64,000 nucleotides of DNA from CAVYTF01 sp963771435 (GCA_963771435.1 CAVYTF010000009.1:186001-250000), one strand, 5' to 3'. Positions 1-9,362 are shown, counted from the first letter of the stretch. A program made the numbers and translations. The notes: generated by a model not told the origin, from the sequence alone.

Positions 1-205
1 AGTCGCCAGAGCCTTTGAAATAAGCGTCTGTTTTAGTTCCGTTCAAAACGAAACTTGCTTCAAAAGAAGATAACTTGTGTTTCCAGCTTACCGTTTGAGC
101 ATCGGGGTATTTGGCTTTTAAAGCGGTTGTAACGCTTGCAGGTATTTGCGCATTGCAAACAAAAGCAGCGGTAAAAAATGTAAATGCTAAAAGAAACTTT
201 TTCAT
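1..205 (-). CDS. PepSY-like secreted protein (partial)
   Basis: The 5' part of a minus-strand gene that runs off the left window edge; the ATG is at 205. The first 19 residues (MKKFLLAFTFFTAAFVCNA) form a signal peptide. The mature part begins IPASVTTALKAKYPDAQ and continues with VSWKHK and a short beta-rich stretch (FEASFVLNGTKTDAYF). This matches the repeated PepSY-like (beta-lactamase-inhibitor-like) domain of small periplasmic Bacteroidota proteins, where 'ALKAKYPDA..V.W' is typical. The biological role of the family is not known. It is divergent from nothing nearby: rsmI lies upstream on the same strand, 25 bp away. Confidence 0.75.
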   Translation of the reverse strand, partial: MKKFLLAFTFFTAAFVCNAQIPASVTTALKAKYPDAQTVSWKHKLSSFEASFVLNGTKTDAYFKGSGD

Positions 206-230
206 GAAACTATATTTATTTAAAAAATGG

Positions 231-893
231 TTACTTACCTTGTATGACTATTACTATTTCTCCCTTCACAGTTTTCTCTTTGAAGTATAAGCAAACATCA
301 TGCAAGGTTCCTCTTTTGGTTTCTTCAAACATCTTTGTCAGCTCCCGGCTGACACTGCATTGCCTTTCTGCACCGAAATAGCCAGCAAGCTCTTCAAGCG
401 TTTTCACGAGGCGAACGGGACTTTCATATATTACTATTGTACGGTCGTCTTCAGCAAGTTTTATAAGCCTGGTCTGCCTGCCTTTTTTTAAAGGCAGGAA
501 ACCTTCAAAGACAAAGCTGTTGCAGGGGATGCCGCTGTTTACCAATGCGGGGACAAAGGCTGTAGGGCCGGGGAGGCACTCTACTTTAATATCATGTTTG
601 AGGCATTCGCGAACGAGCAAAAAGGCAGGGTCAGAAATGCCGGGTGTGCCTGCGTCTGTTATGAGTGCCATTGTTTTGCCCAGCAATAACAGCTCTGTTA
701 AATGGGTGACAATTTTATGTTCATTATGCTGGTGGTAGGGAGAAAGTTGCTTTTGGATGTTGTAATGGTTGAGCAATTTAGAGGAAGTGCGGGTATCCTC
801 ACACAAGATCAGATCTACCTGTTGTAGTATTTCCAAAGCCCGAAGGGTTATATCTTTTAGATTTCCGATAGGTGTTGGGACGAGGTAGAGCAT
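231..893 (-). CDS. rsmI: 16S rRNA (cytidine-1402 2'-O)-methyltransferase
   Basis: RsmI methylates the 2'-O of C1402 in the 16S rRNA decoding centre, using SAM. The start is set at the internal ATG at 893, which gives MLYLVPTPIGNLKDITLRAL, the family's conserved N-terminus; the frame stays open 20 codons further upstream but that stretch has no family similarity. Other signatures are the CEDTRTSSKLLNHY and ITDAGTPGISDP motifs and PGPTAFVPALVNSG of the tetrapyrrole-methylase fold. About 220 residues is slightly short of enterobacterial RsmI because the C-terminal extension is missing, as is common in Bacteroidota. Confidence 0.93.
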   Translation of the reverse strand: MLYLVPTPIGNLKDITLRALEILQQVDLILCEDTRTSSKLLNHYNIQKQLSPYHQHNEHKIVTHLTELLLLGKTMALITDAGTPGISDPAFLLVRECLKHDIKVECLPGPTAFVPALVNSGIPCNSFVFEGFLPLKKGRQTRLIKLAEDDRTIVIYESPVRLVKTLEELAGYFGAERQCSVSRELTKMFEETKRGTLHDVCLYFKEKTVKGEIVIVIQGK

Positions 894-969
894 GGGGAGG
901 TAGGAATTAGTGAATGTGCAGATGTGAAGATGCTCATTCGCGCACCAGCACAATTCATGAATTTATAAA

Positions 970-1218
970 TTACTTCACCATTTCGATTTCATAAAATTCC
1001 ATAACGGCGTTGGCAAGTAGTTTTTTGCAGGCATCTTCTGTAAGTTGCTTTGCCTCAACTTCTGAAGCAGCATCTATCTGAAGGGTTATGTGTTTGCCAA
1101 CACGAACATCTTCCACACCGTGCAATCCTAAATTGTGGAGGCCGCTGAGAACTGCCTTGCCCTGTGGGTCAAGCAAATCTTTAAGGGGCATTATTTTAAC
1201 CTGGACATTAAAAATCAT
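970..1218 (-). CDS. purS: Phosphoribosylformylglycinamidine synthase subunit PurS
   Basis: An 82-residue protein with the PurS signature: LDPQGKAVLSGLHNLG followed by VEDVRVGKHI. PurS is the small structural subunit that bridges PurL and PurQ in the three-part FGAM synthase of purine synthesis. Having purS means the organism uses the small-PurL form rather than the fused enzyme. The start overlaps the end of pssA by 11 bp, so the two are probably co-transcribed, although no purL or purQ lies nearby. Confidence 0.92.
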   Translation of the reverse strand: MIFNVQVKIMPLKDLLDPQGKAVLSGLHNLGLHGVEDVRVGKHITLQIDAASEVEAKQLTEDACKKLLANAVMEFYEIEMVK

Positions 1219-1984
1219 TTTGGGATCCTTTGGTGAAGAGCAAAGATAAAATTACATAAGCAACAAAAGTTGCAAGAACTGAAAGCCATTGAAAAAGAAT
1301 GGCAGTGACAATTGCAACTGCAGCAAGAATAATGAACGGGAGCAACTTCTTTACATTGAGTTTTTTGAACTTGAAGGCCATCATGGGCATGGTAGAAACC
1401 ATTAAATAACTGACTACAAAAATGACCGCATACCAGAACCACTTATTAATGAGCAATTGAATTGTAAAGTTATTGCTGGTGTACCAATAAATGAGTGGGA
1501 AAGAAGCGATGAGCAAACCGACAGCAGGAATGGGGACACCTTTGAAGCCGTTTGATGGTTCAGTATCAATATTGAATCTTGCTAGCCTGTAAGCGCCGGC
1601 ACAGGGAATAATAAAGGCAGGGAGTAGCCATATTGAACTTATGTCGAGGCCGTCGGGTTGCTGGGCATAGCTCATGCGGAGAAATTCATAGACAATGAGC
1701 CCCGGGGCTACGCCAAAGCTTACGACATCAGCAAGGGAGTCGAGTTGTTTGCCCATTTCGGAAGTGGCTTTTAGTAGACGGGCCACAAAACCATCGAAGA
1801 AATCTATTACTGCTGCGCAGCCAATAAAAACAGAAGCAAGGTAAATTTTTTCAGGAATGATGATATAGTTCTGCCCAGAGTTTTCATCTATTGTATAAAT
1901 TAAACCTGCTTGTAAGATGCATACAATGGCGAGGCAACCGAAAACAAGATTAAGTAAAGTGAAAATATTTGGGATTTGTTTCAT
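1208..1984 (-). CDS. pssA: CDP-diacylglycerol-serine O-phosphatidyltransferase
   Basis: A 258-residue multi-pass membrane enzyme that makes phosphatidylserine from CDP-diacylglycerol and serine, the first step toward phosphatidylethanolamine. The CDP-alcohol phosphotransferase motif is complete: D61, D64-G65, A68-R69, G78, D82 and D86 (DFFDGFVARLL...GKQLDSLAD). Several hydrophobic segments follow in the C-terminal half. The gene is downstream of the aminopeptidase gene (15-bp gap) and overlaps purS. Confidence 0.92.
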   Translation of the reverse strand: MKQIPNIFTLLNLVFGCLAIVCILQAGLIYTIDENSGQNYIIIPEKIYLASVFIGCAAVIDFFDGFVARLLKATSEMGKQLDSLADVVSFGVAPGLIVYEFLRMSYAQQPDGLDISSIWLLPAFIIPCAGAYRLARFNIDTEPSNGFKGVPIPAVGLLIASFPLIYWYTSNNFTIQLLINKWFWYAVIFVVSYLMVSTMPMMAFKFKKLNVKKLLPFIILAAVAIVTAILFQWLSVLATFVAYVILSLLFTKGSQNDF

Positions 1985-1999
1985 TTACAACAGAGTAAG

Positions 2000-3289
2000 C
2001 TATTTCTTCATCAAAGCTTCAATTTCTTCAACAGTTATTGGAATGTTTTTCATTAAATCAACGTTGCCGTTTTTGGTAAGCCACACATTGTTCTCAATGC
2101 GGATGCCCATTTGTTCTTCTTCGATGTAAATACCGGGTTCTACAGTAAGCAACATGCCAGCCTGAAGGGGCCCTGTTTTGGTACCCAGATCGTGTACATC
2201 AACGCCGAGGTGATGAGAAATACCGTGATATAGATATTTGCGATAAGCACGATTGTCTTTGTCTTCATTCTTTACATCTTCTTTTTTCAGCAAGCCTATT
2301 TTCTGAAAAACTACTGTTGCTTCGTCAGCTACTTTCTCTGTATAGTCAACAAGGGTTATTCCTGGCTTGAGCAAGCCTTTTGCATAATTATGCAGGCGTA
2401 AGCAAGCATTATAAACCTCCTTTTGGCGCTTGGTGAATTTGCCGTTTACAGGTATTGTTCGTGTAAGGTCTGCTGCATAGCCCGCATAGTTGGCACCAAA
2501 GTCCATTAGTATCAATTCACCGTCTTTGCATTCTTCATTGTTAAAGACATAGTGTAGTGTCCTTGCTCTGTCGCCGCTTGCAATGATGCTGCTGTAAGCT
2601 TCGCCTCGGGCGCGGTTGCGCAGGAATTCATGTACTATTTCAGCCTCTATCTCGTACTCCATGACGCCGGGCTTTATAAAACCAAGCAGCCTGCGGAAGG
2701 TTTTGTCCGTTATATCCATCGCTACCTGTATCACATCTACTTCAGCTTTTGTTTTAATGGCCCGTAGTTCGCGCAATATTTTTGCACTGCGTTCATATTT
2801 ATGAAGCGGGTAACGCTGCTTCATTTCCTTTATATAACGATAGTCCCTGGTATCCAGCAAGACGCCCTTACGGTCGTTCTCGTTGGTGTTGAGGTAGATG
2901 GTTTCGGCGCTGTGGATCCATGGTTGAAGCAACGCATCGAGGCTATCGAGCCATACTATGGTTTCTATGCCGGAGATATCGGTTGCTTCTTTTGCGCGGA
3001 GGCGTTTGCCATCCCACTTTTCTTTGGTTTCATTTGGGCGGATCAATACAAGTACTTCACGGTACTTTGGGTCTACATTGCCTGGATAGAAGATGACCAT
3101 TGTGTCTTCCTGCTCAATGCCAGTGAGCCAATACAGGTCGCTGTTCTGCTGAAAGCGATATAAGGAGTCGCCGTTGCTGGGCACTTCATCGTTGCTGTTG
3201 AAAATGGCAATGCTATCATGCTTCATTTGTTTTACAAAGCGGTTGCGGTTATCTGTAAAGAGCTTGTTGCTGATGGGTAAATGTTTCAT
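2000..3289 (-). CDS. pepP: Xaa-Pro aminopeptidase (aminopeptidase P, M24B)
   Basis: A cytosolic metallopeptidase that removes the N-terminal residue from peptides with proline in second position. The chosen start (MKHLPISNKLFTDNRNRF, ATG at 3289) matches the family's N-terminal domain; the open frame reaches 3358 but the added residues are unlike the family. The C-terminal pita-bread domain shows the metal ligands in order: MDFGANYAGYAADLTRT (two Asp), HGISHHLGVDVHD (His), TVEPGIYI (Glu) and a late Glu in GIRIENN. Length is about 429 residues, as expected. An 11-bp repeat array lies just upstream. Confidence 0.9.
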   Translation of the reverse strand: MKHLPISNKLFTDNRNRFVKQMKHDSIAIFNSNDEVPSNGDSLYRFQQNSDLYWLTGIEQEDTMVIFYPGNVDPKYREVLVLIRPNETKEKWDGKRLRAKEATDISGIETIVWLDSLDALLQPWIHSAETIYLNTNENDRKGVLLDTRDYRYIKEMKQRYPLHKYERSAKILRELRAIKTKAEVDVIQVAMDITDKTFRRLLGFIKPGVMEYEIEAEIVHEFLRNRARGEAYSSIIASGDRARTLHYVFNNEECKDGELILMDFGANYAGYAADLTRTIPVNGKFTKRQKEVYNACLRLHNYAKGLLKPGITLVDYTEKVADEATVVFQKIGLLKKEDVKNEDKDNRAYRKYLYHGISHHLGVDVHDLGTKTGPLQAGMLLTVEPGIYIEEEQMGIRIENNVWLTKNGNVDLMKNIPITVEEIEALMKK

Positions 3290-3389
3290 TTGTAAGGAAT
3301 TCGTGTGAGGTGCAAGATACAGGTTTAAGTAAAAACGGAAAAAATAATGGGTTGGCAATCGTTGCTACATATAGCAGGACCGAGTGTGG

Positions 3390-3488
3390 AATGGCTTAAC
3401 TATGACTTTACCATGGATGTGGCATGGAGTTATATCAGTATAAGTTCAGTATAACATCAGTATAAGTTCAGTATAACTACGGTATAAC
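3390..3488. repeat. 11-bp phased array, nine units
   Basis: Nine consecutive 11-bp units: aatggcttaac, tatgactttac, catggatgtgg, catggagttat, atcagtataag, ttcagtataac, atcagtataag, ttcagtataac, tacggtataac. Neighbouring units resemble each other, and the atcag/ttcag pair is duplicated exactly as a 22-mer at 3434-3455 and 3456-3477. It lies about 100 bp upstream of the pepP start. Confidence 0.8.
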
Positions 3489-3562
3489 TGGGGCAAATTG
3501 AGAAAAAGCAGGCAATATATTTCTAAGGGATAGTGTATTGTGATCTTTTAATGCCGCGGCAA

Positions 3563-3589
3563 TTGTTCAATAGAATTCCTATTGTACAA
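3563..3589. promoter_or_regulatory. Inverted repeat / possible hairpin
   Basis: Arms ttgttcaatag and ctattgtacaa pair over 11 bp with one mismatch around a 5-nt centre (aattc). There is no T-tract on either side, so it could be an operator or a weak terminator after the RHH gene. Confidence 0.45.
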
Positions 3590-3693
3590 GAGTGCGACGT
3601 CACTAAAGCTTAATGGATATTCTTCTGCCGGGCTCAAAAAAATTCCCCATTGTTGTTCTATATTATGCAACTACCGTGTTGCTTAATATGCAT

Positions 3694-3912
3694 CTATAAG
3701 CCTTCAAATTCATGGAGTACCTCCATTGAATCTTTTGATGCCAGCTTTGATTCTTTGGCTAGCTGGTTTTTGAGCAAGAGCCGTTTATTAAATAGATCAT
3801 AGCTATTTATGGCTTCGTTGATGTAGTGGTTCTTAGATAATTTTAGTTTGGACGCAATTTCTTCCGCTTCGTCAAAAATTTTGTCTTCAAGCTTTATGGA
3901 AAGCGTTCTCAT
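3694..3912 (-). CDS. Ribbon-helix-helix (antitoxin-like) protein
   Basis: A 72-residue protein. The N-terminus MRTLSIKLEDKIFDEAEEIA followed by KLKLSKNHYINEAINSYDLFN fits an RHH/CopG DNA-binding fold: a short beta strand, then two helices. The C-terminal part (LAKESKLASKDSMEVLHEFEGL) looks like a disordered toxin-binding tail. RHH antitoxins usually precede their toxin, but none is visible: downstream there is only a short open stretch without a start codon (about 3555-3670, reading GIFLSPAEEYPL) that could be toxin debris. Function as an antitoxin is inference. Confidence 0.65.
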   Translation of the reverse strand: MRTLSIKLEDKIFDEAEEIASKLKLSKNHYINEAINSYDLFNKRLLLKNQLAKESKLASKDSMEVLHEFEGL

Positions 3913-3965
3913 TGCTACTGTTTTTTATAAAAATTGCGTGCCTTTTGTTGTGTTTAATAAAACCC

Positions 3966-6239
3966 TTATTCTTCTTCGGTGTCAAACCGGTCCACGGTGT
4001 GGATGCCGTTGAGTTGCTTTAATCTTTCTGCGAGTTCATCAAGCTCTTCTTTGTCATGTACAAAGACTTTGATGGTTCCGTTGAAGATGCCTTCGGCGCT
4101 TTCGATGGTGAGGGCTGCGATGTTGATCTTTAATTCGCCGCTGATGATGTTGGTGATCTTGTTGATGACACCCACATCGTCCATGCCGATGATCTTTAAT
4201 CCCGTCAGGAAAGAGATCTCTTTGTTCTTGGCCCATTTGGTTTTTACGATGCGGGGGCCGTAATTGGCCATCATCTGGGTGGCATTTGGACAGTTGGTGC
4301 GGTGGATTATGAGGCCTTTGCCTGTGCTTACAAAGCCAAAAACAGCGTCGCCAGGAATGGGGTTGCAGCATTTGGCGAGGGAGTACATGATCTTATCGCT
4401 GCTCTCACCAAAGATGATGAGCTCTGAATCTTTTTTGGGGAGTTGCCTGTTCTCAATGTCAGGCTTTATTTCTATGATCTGCTTTACCGGTTTAGGCGGA
4501 ATAATTTTATCGCCATGGAGGGTAAATTCTTTGAGCTCATGGAGGTCAATTGTTTTTTTAGCAATGTCGTAAAACAGGTCAAGCTGTGAAAACGCCTTGT
4601 AAAAGGCAACCAGTTCATCAATGTTATGCTGGTTCATGGCTGCGCCCATGTTTTCTAATTTGCGCTGCACAGTATATTTTCCTTCGTCGGCTATTTTGCG
4701 CTTTTCTTCCTTCAGCGAGTCCTTTATTTTGCTTTTTGCTTTGGCGGTTACTACGAAGCTGAGCCAGTCTTCTGAAGGCTTTTGTTTGTTGCTGGTGATG
4801 ATCTCTACCTGGTCGCCGCTGCTTAGTTTATAGCTTAGCGGAACGAGCTTGTGGTTTAGTTTGGCGCCAATACATTTTGAACCTACAACGGAGTGGATGG
4901 CAAAAGCAAAATCGAGGGCGGTGCTGTTGATGGGGAGCATTTTTACATCGCCCTTTGGGGTGTACACATATATTTCTTCTGCGAGGAAGCTGGTTTTAAA
5001 ATCCTGTAGAAAATCAATGCCGTCCGTGTCCTGGCTTGCGATCACTTCGCGTATCTGTACGAACCATTTGTCGAAACGGTCTTCGTCCCCGCCTGTGGAG
5101 GTGTTCCCTTCCTTGTATTTGAAATGGGCAGCGAGGCCCTTTTCTGCGATCTCGTTCATGCGGCGGGTGCGTATCTGTACTTCCACCCATTTGCCCTGGT
5201 CGCTCATTACTGTTGTGTGCAGAGCCTCGTAGCCGTTGTTCTTGGGGTTGCTGAGCCAGTCCCGCAGGCGTTCGGGCGAAGGGGAGTATGAATCAGTTAC
5301 CATGGAATATACTTTCCAGCAGTCTTCTTTTTCCCTTTCGGGAGGGGAATTGAGAATAACGCGGATGGCAAAAAGGTCGTACACTTCTTCAAACTCTACA
5401 CCCTTATTTTTTATTTTATTCCAGATGGAATGGATGCTTTTTGGCCTGCCATATATTTCAAAGTCGAAGCCTCCTTTTACTAGTTTTTCTTTGATGGGCC
5501 TGATAAATTCGTTGATGAACCTGGTTCGTTCGCGCTTGGTTTCTGCAAGCTTTTTAGCAATGTCCCTGTAAGCATCCGGCTCCAGGTATTTCATGGAGAG
5601 GTCTTCCAGTTCTGTTTTTATATTGTATAACCCCATGCGGTGGGCGAGAGGGGCATAAACCCAAACGGTTTCGCTCGCGATCTTTAACTGCTTTTCGCGC
5701 TTCATGTAATCGAGCGTGCGCATGTTGTGCAAGCGGTCGGCAAGCTTTATAAGGATAACGCGGGGGTCGTCTGTGAGGGTGAGCAATATCTTCTTGAAAT
5801 TCTCTGCCTGCGCACTGCTTTTGGCGTCTATGACGTTGGAGATCTTTGTAAGGCCGTCTACAATACGGGTGATCTCGCTGCCAAATTCGCGCTCTATGTC
5901 TTCGAGGGTTACGTCGGTGTCTTCCACCGTATCGTGCAATAAAGAACAGATGGTGGAGCGCACGCCCAGGCCGATCTCTTCTACACAGATCATTGCCACC
6001 GCAAGGGGATGCAGAATATAGGGCTCGCCACTTTTGCGGCGCATGGTTTTGTGAGCTTCGGCGGCCATTTCGAAGGCAGTGCGCACGAGTTCTTTATCAC
6101 GTGGTTTCAGCTTGGGGCGCAGGCTTCGCAGGAGCGCACGGTACTGCCGCAGGATAAGTTTGCGTTCCTGCTCTTCGTTCAGCGTGTACTTTGGTAATGG
6201 TAATTCTGTAATAATTGCCTCTTCTTCTACTTGCTCCAT
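3966..6239 (-). CDS. rel: Bifunctional (p)ppGpp synthetase/hydrolase (Rel/SpoT)
   Basis: A 757-residue long RSH enzyme that makes and degrades the stringent-response alarmone (p)ppGpp. The domains run in order: HD hydrolase (SLLHDTVEDTDVTLED, catalytic His102-Asp103), synthetase (YDLFAIRVIL, then GYEALHTTVM and VEVQIRTRRMNEIAEKG), TGS (IYVYTPKGDVKMLP), a conserved-Cys domain (AKCCNPIPGDAVFGF, HRTNCPNA) and a C-terminal ACT domain. With an intact HD motif and an intact synthetase it is probably bifunctional. It is transcribed alone, with over 50 bp to the RHH gene downstream. Confidence 0.95.
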   Translation of the reverse strand: MEQVEEEAIITELPLPKYTLNEEQERKLILRQYRALLRSLRPKLKPRDKELVRTAFEMAAEAHKTMRRKSGEPYILHPLAVAMICVEEIGLGVRSTICSLLHDTVEDTDVTLEDIEREFGSEITRIVDGLTKISNVIDAKSSAQAENFKKILLTLTDDPRVILIKLADRLHNMRTLDYMKREKQLKIASETVWVYAPLAHRMGLYNIKTELEDLSMKYLEPDAYRDIAKKLAETKRERTRFINEFIRPIKEKLVKGGFDFEIYGRPKSIHSIWNKIKNKGVEFEEVYDLFAIRVILNSPPEREKEDCWKVYSMVTDSYSPSPERLRDWLSNPKNNGYEALHTTVMSDQGKWVEVQIRTRRMNEIAEKGLAAHFKYKEGNTSTGGDEDRFDKWFVQIREVIASQDTDGIDFLQDFKTSFLAEEIYVYTPKGDVKMLPINSTALDFAFAIHSVVGSKCIGAKLNHKLVPLSYKLSSGDQVEIITSNKQKPSEDWLSFVVTAKAKSKIKDSLKEEKRKIADEGKYTVQRKLENMGAAMNQHNIDELVAFYKAFSQLDLFYDIAKKTIDLHELKEFTLHGDKIIPPKPVKQIIEIKPDIENRQLPKKDSELIIFGESSDKIMYSLAKCCNPIPGDAVFGFVSTGKGLIIHRTNCPNATQMMANYGPRIVKTKWAKNKEISFLTGLKIIGMDDVGVINKITNIISGELKINIAALTIESAEGIFNGTIKVFVHDKEELDELAERLKQLNGIHTVDRFDTEEE

Positions 6240-6357
6240 AGATTACGAATTTACGAAGAAATAAGAAAAAAATAAAATGAGATCTGGTTGAAAAGAAATA
6301 TGCTAAAAAATGAAGAGATGGATAAGCCAGGGCCTAATGAGTTCATGATGAAAGAAA

Positions 6358-8301
6358 CTACTCTGCTTCAAGCAAAAAGAACTGGTATGGCTCAAGCATT
6401 AGATATTCATTGTCCTTGCCAACGGTGTGTTTTTTACCCTCCCAATGGTCATGCAGCGAAGCAGGTGCATTGCCCCGCTCCTTAAACACATACCAGGTAA
6501 GCAATTGCGGGCTGCTGCTAAAGTTAAATACGCAGAACAACCGCTTACCATTATGCTCCCGCACAAAAGCGATCACATGAATATTATGCGGCGAAAGCCA
6601 CGTAATATTTTTCAGGTCTGCAACAAAAGGCATTTGTTTCCTGATCTCTATTAGTTTCTGTGTGGAAGAAAAAATGAGTTGCTCAACAGTGCCATCTACT
6701 TCAGCTCTTTTGTTTTTCTCCCAGTCAATAACAGGCCGGTGCATCCATCGGCTATCGTAACTTTTACTAACATCATTCAGATAAGAATAATCATTCGTAT
6801 AACCCATTTCATCGCCATAAAATATCATCGGCACACCGCCAATAAAAAAGCTCATCGCTTGCATCAACAGTATTTTCTTTATTGATCGGTCAATTGCATT
6901 TGCATCACCATTTGCAACCGCTTTCTCCAATCCGCAAAGCGATGCCAGTGACCCACTAATGCGTGCATCCTGTGTTTTAGGGTTCACGGAGAACAAGGCC
7001 CCGCTTGCCGGAGAACCATTCTCACCTGAGTAATAATGCTTTAAAAACTTACGGTGTTCAAAAGCATTAAAGCCTGCATTCGTTATTAAATGGTCATCAT
7101 AACCAAGCCCGATATCATCATGGCAGCGCGTGTAAGTGATCCATGAACTGCCATAAGGTTTTTGCAGTATATCATGTTGCCCCGAAAGCATTACCCGCGT
7201 ATTGCCCGTAGCCAGTGCGTCCCACTGAAGCGCCATCTGTGTTGCGTTATAAGCAAAGTCGCACTCCCTGCCCGTATAGCGGCCCGTACCAAAATACTTC
7301 ATGATCTCTTTCGGCGCAACAATGGCTTCGCCCAGCAAAGCCATCCCCGGCGCAGCTACCTGCACACATTGCTTTATCAATCGCAAAATAGTATGCGCCT
7401 GCGGCAGGTTCTGGCAAGCCGTCCCCAACTGTTTCCAGATAAATGCAGGCGCATCTATGCGCAGAACATCAACGCCCAGGTTCGCATAAAACATAATGGT
7501 ATCAAGCATTTCAACCAGCACATAAGGATTCGTATAGTTCAGGTCCCATTGGTAACTGTGAAACACAGTCATCACCCATTTATCAAGTTCAGGCACATAA
7601 GTAAAATTACCCGGCGCCCCTTCCGGGAACACTTCAGGCATCGTTTGTTCAAACTTATCAGGCATGCTCCTGTCATCATAGAAATAGAAATAATCCTGGT
7701 ATTTCTTATCGCCCTGCTTCGCCTTTTCAGCCCACTCATGCCTGCGCGAAGTATGGTTCAGCACAATATCGATCATCACGTATATCCCTTGCTCCTCCAT
7801 TTTTCTCTGTGCAACAACTAGGTCATCCAGTGTTCCAAACCGCGCATCCACCTTGCGAAAATCAGATACAGCATAGCCTCCATCGCTTTCCCCCTGCGGG
7901 CTTTCAAACAACGGCATCAGGTGCAAAAAGTTTACGCCAAGCTTTTTAAAGTACCTCATCTTGCTCTCAAGGTTTTTAATGGTGCCGCAAAAACGGTCAA
8001 CATACAAACTCATCCCGGCTATCTCGTTGCTCAAAAACCAATGCCCCTTTTTTTCCTTTGCCTCATCTTTTTCAACCAATATTTCTCTTCTGTTTTTATA
8101 AGCATCGATAACCACCTGCAGCAACGCTTCAAAAGCCTCGCTCCTGTTTGGATGATGTTGATACAGCTCTTTATACAATTCCTCAATTGCTGCCGCGTTC
8201 GCTATAAGCCTTGTGCAGAAAGGGTTTCCGCTGCCGCCAACCCCAATACCATTTTCTTGCAGCAGTTCATTAATATGCGTGTGGAGTTTATAATTATACA
8301 C
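6358..8301 (-). CDS. Amylosucrase (GH13)
   Basis: A 647-residue GH13 enzyme. Amylosucrase splits sucrose and transfers the glucose to a growing alpha-1,4-glucan, releasing fructose. The helical N-terminal domain (about 1-90) and the barrel segments match amylosucrase better than alpha-amylase: YFYFYDDRSMPDKFEQT, SYQWDLNYTNPY, FIWKQLGTACQNLPQAH. Catalytic residues are the nucleophile D283 (DVLRIDAPAF), the acid/base E325 (GEAIVAP) and H394-D395 (TRCHDDIG). A sucrose hydrolase is the main alternative. It starts 14 bp after the fructokinase gene ends, so the pair is an operon that handles both halves of sucrose. Confidence 0.87.
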   Translation of the reverse strand: MYNYKLHTHINELLQENGIGVGGSGNPFCTRLIANAAAIEELYKELYQHHPNRSEAFEALLQVVIDAYKNRREILVEKDEAKEKKGHWFLSNEIAGMSLYVDRFCGTIKNLESKMRYFKKLGVNFLHLMPLFESPQGESDGGYAVSDFRKVDARFGTLDDLVVAQRKMEEQGIYVMIDIVLNHTSRRHEWAEKAKQGDKKYQDYFYFYDDRSMPDKFEQTMPEVFPEGAPGNFTYVPELDKWVMTVFHSYQWDLNYTNPYVLVEMLDTIMFYANLGVDVLRIDAPAFIWKQLGTACQNLPQAHTILRLIKQCVQVAAPGMALLGEAIVAPKEIMKYFGTGRYTGRECDFAYNATQMALQWDALATGNTRVMLSGQHDILQKPYGSSWITYTRCHDDIGLGYDDHLITNAGFNAFEHRKFLKHYYSGENGSPASGALFSVNPKTQDARISGSLASLCGLEKAVANGDANAIDRSIKKILLMQAMSFFIGGVPMIFYGDEMGYTNDYSYLNDVSKSYDSRWMHRPVIDWEKNKRAEVDGTVEQLIFSSTQKLIEIRKQMPFVADLKNITWLSPHNIHVIAFVREHNGKRLFCVFNFSSSPQLLTWYVFKERGNAPASLHDHWEGKKHTVGKDNEYLMLEPYQFFLLEAE

Positions 8302-8315
8302 GAATATGATTTTGT

Positions 8316-9317
8316 TTATTCAAAGATTTGATTGCTCAGGTGCTTGAACGCTTCCATCGCGCCCATGTATTCGCAAGTGCGCGCCCCTGCTTTGTTGGCG
8401 TTAAAAATAACATGCTTCCAGTCTTCAACATCCATTGCATTTATCTCCATCAAGTTCTTATCACTAAGTTGGTACAGCACTGCGCCAACAAACGCGTCGC
8501 CCGCGCCGGTAGTATCCACAGGCTTCACAGGAATGCTTGCAACTGTTTCCGTCGCGCTCTTAAACCCAAGCAGCGTACCGTCTTTACCAAGTGTGATAGT
8601 AAACACGGCATTTGTTTTTTCTAATAAAATGTTCACTGCATCTGCAAGAGTAGCAGCGCCCGTAATAAGCATCGCCTCTTCATCGCTCACCTTAAAAAAA
8701 TGGCAGGCCTCTAAAAAATTCCAGCTTTGGTCTATAAATGTCTGTGTATTATTTTGAAACAAAAGATGCCTGTAATTAGGGTCAAAGCTGATAAAGATAT
8801 TCTTCTGCAAAGCCTTATGCATAAGGCTTTGATACGCCGCCTGCAACGGCCCCGGCAGAAAACCAGTAGCAGAACCAAAATGGATAATAGAGAATTCATC
8901 AAGGTCTATCTCCTCTATCTCTGCACGGCTCAGTTGCCCGTCCGCCCCACGGTTAAACACAAAGTCCCGCTCCCCGTCTTCCATCAGCGACACAAACGCG
9001 AACGTTGTAAAAAAATTACTATCCTGCAGCATCCATTTCGTACTTACCCCAAACGACTGCATCACCTCGATCAACTGCTTCCCAAACGGGTCGTTACCCA
9101 CCTTCGCAGCAAGCTCCACATCGCCTCCCAACGCAGCTATAGCCGCCGCCACATTAGTCGGCGCGCCCCCCGTCTTCTTTAAAAAGTTATTGCCCTCGCT
9201 CAATGATCTGCCCTTGTCCGTGCAGATCATATCTATAAGGGCTTCACCAATACAAAGAATTTTGAAGCCCTTTATACCAAAAGTGGAATTTGCAGCAACA
9301 ATATTTTCATTTGCCAT
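8316..9317 (-). CDS. PfkB-family fructokinase
   Basis: A 333-residue ribokinase-type sugar kinase. Signatures are the N-terminal sugar-binding motif (KILCIGEALIDM, then GGAPTNVAAAIAALGG at about 50-65) and the C-terminal PfkB motif DTTGAGDAFVGA at 268-279, with Asp274 the expected catalytic base. Fructose is the likely substrate, because the next gene encodes an amylosucrase that releases fructose and a sucrose-type transporter lies upstream. That assignment is contextual inference; related kinases act on other sugars. Confidence 0.85.
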   Translation of the reverse strand: MANENIVAANSTFGIKGFKILCIGEALIDMICTDKGRSLSEGNNFLKKTGGAPTNVAAAIAALGGDVELAAKVGNDPFGKQLIEVMQSFGVSTKWMLQDSNFFTTFAFVSLMEDGERDFVFNRGADGQLSRAEIEEIDLDEFSIIHFGSATGFLPGPLQAAYQSLMHKALQKNIFISFDPNYRHLLFQNNTQTFIDQSWNFLEACHFFKVSDEEAMLITGAATLADAVNILLEKTNAVFTITLGKDGTLLGFKSATETVASIPVKPVDTTGAGDAFVGAVLYQLSDKNLMEINAMDVEDWKHVIFNANKAGARTCEYMGAMEAFKHLSNQIFE

Positions 9318-9362
9318 ATTCAGTGATTGAAATTATTAATGTTCAGTTCATTATTTTTTAGC

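Noticed and set aside
7162..7821. 219-codon plus-strand frame inside the amylosucrase gene
   Set aside because: Antisense shadow of a clear GH13 gene; rich in His/Arg/Ile as expected of a reverse frame.
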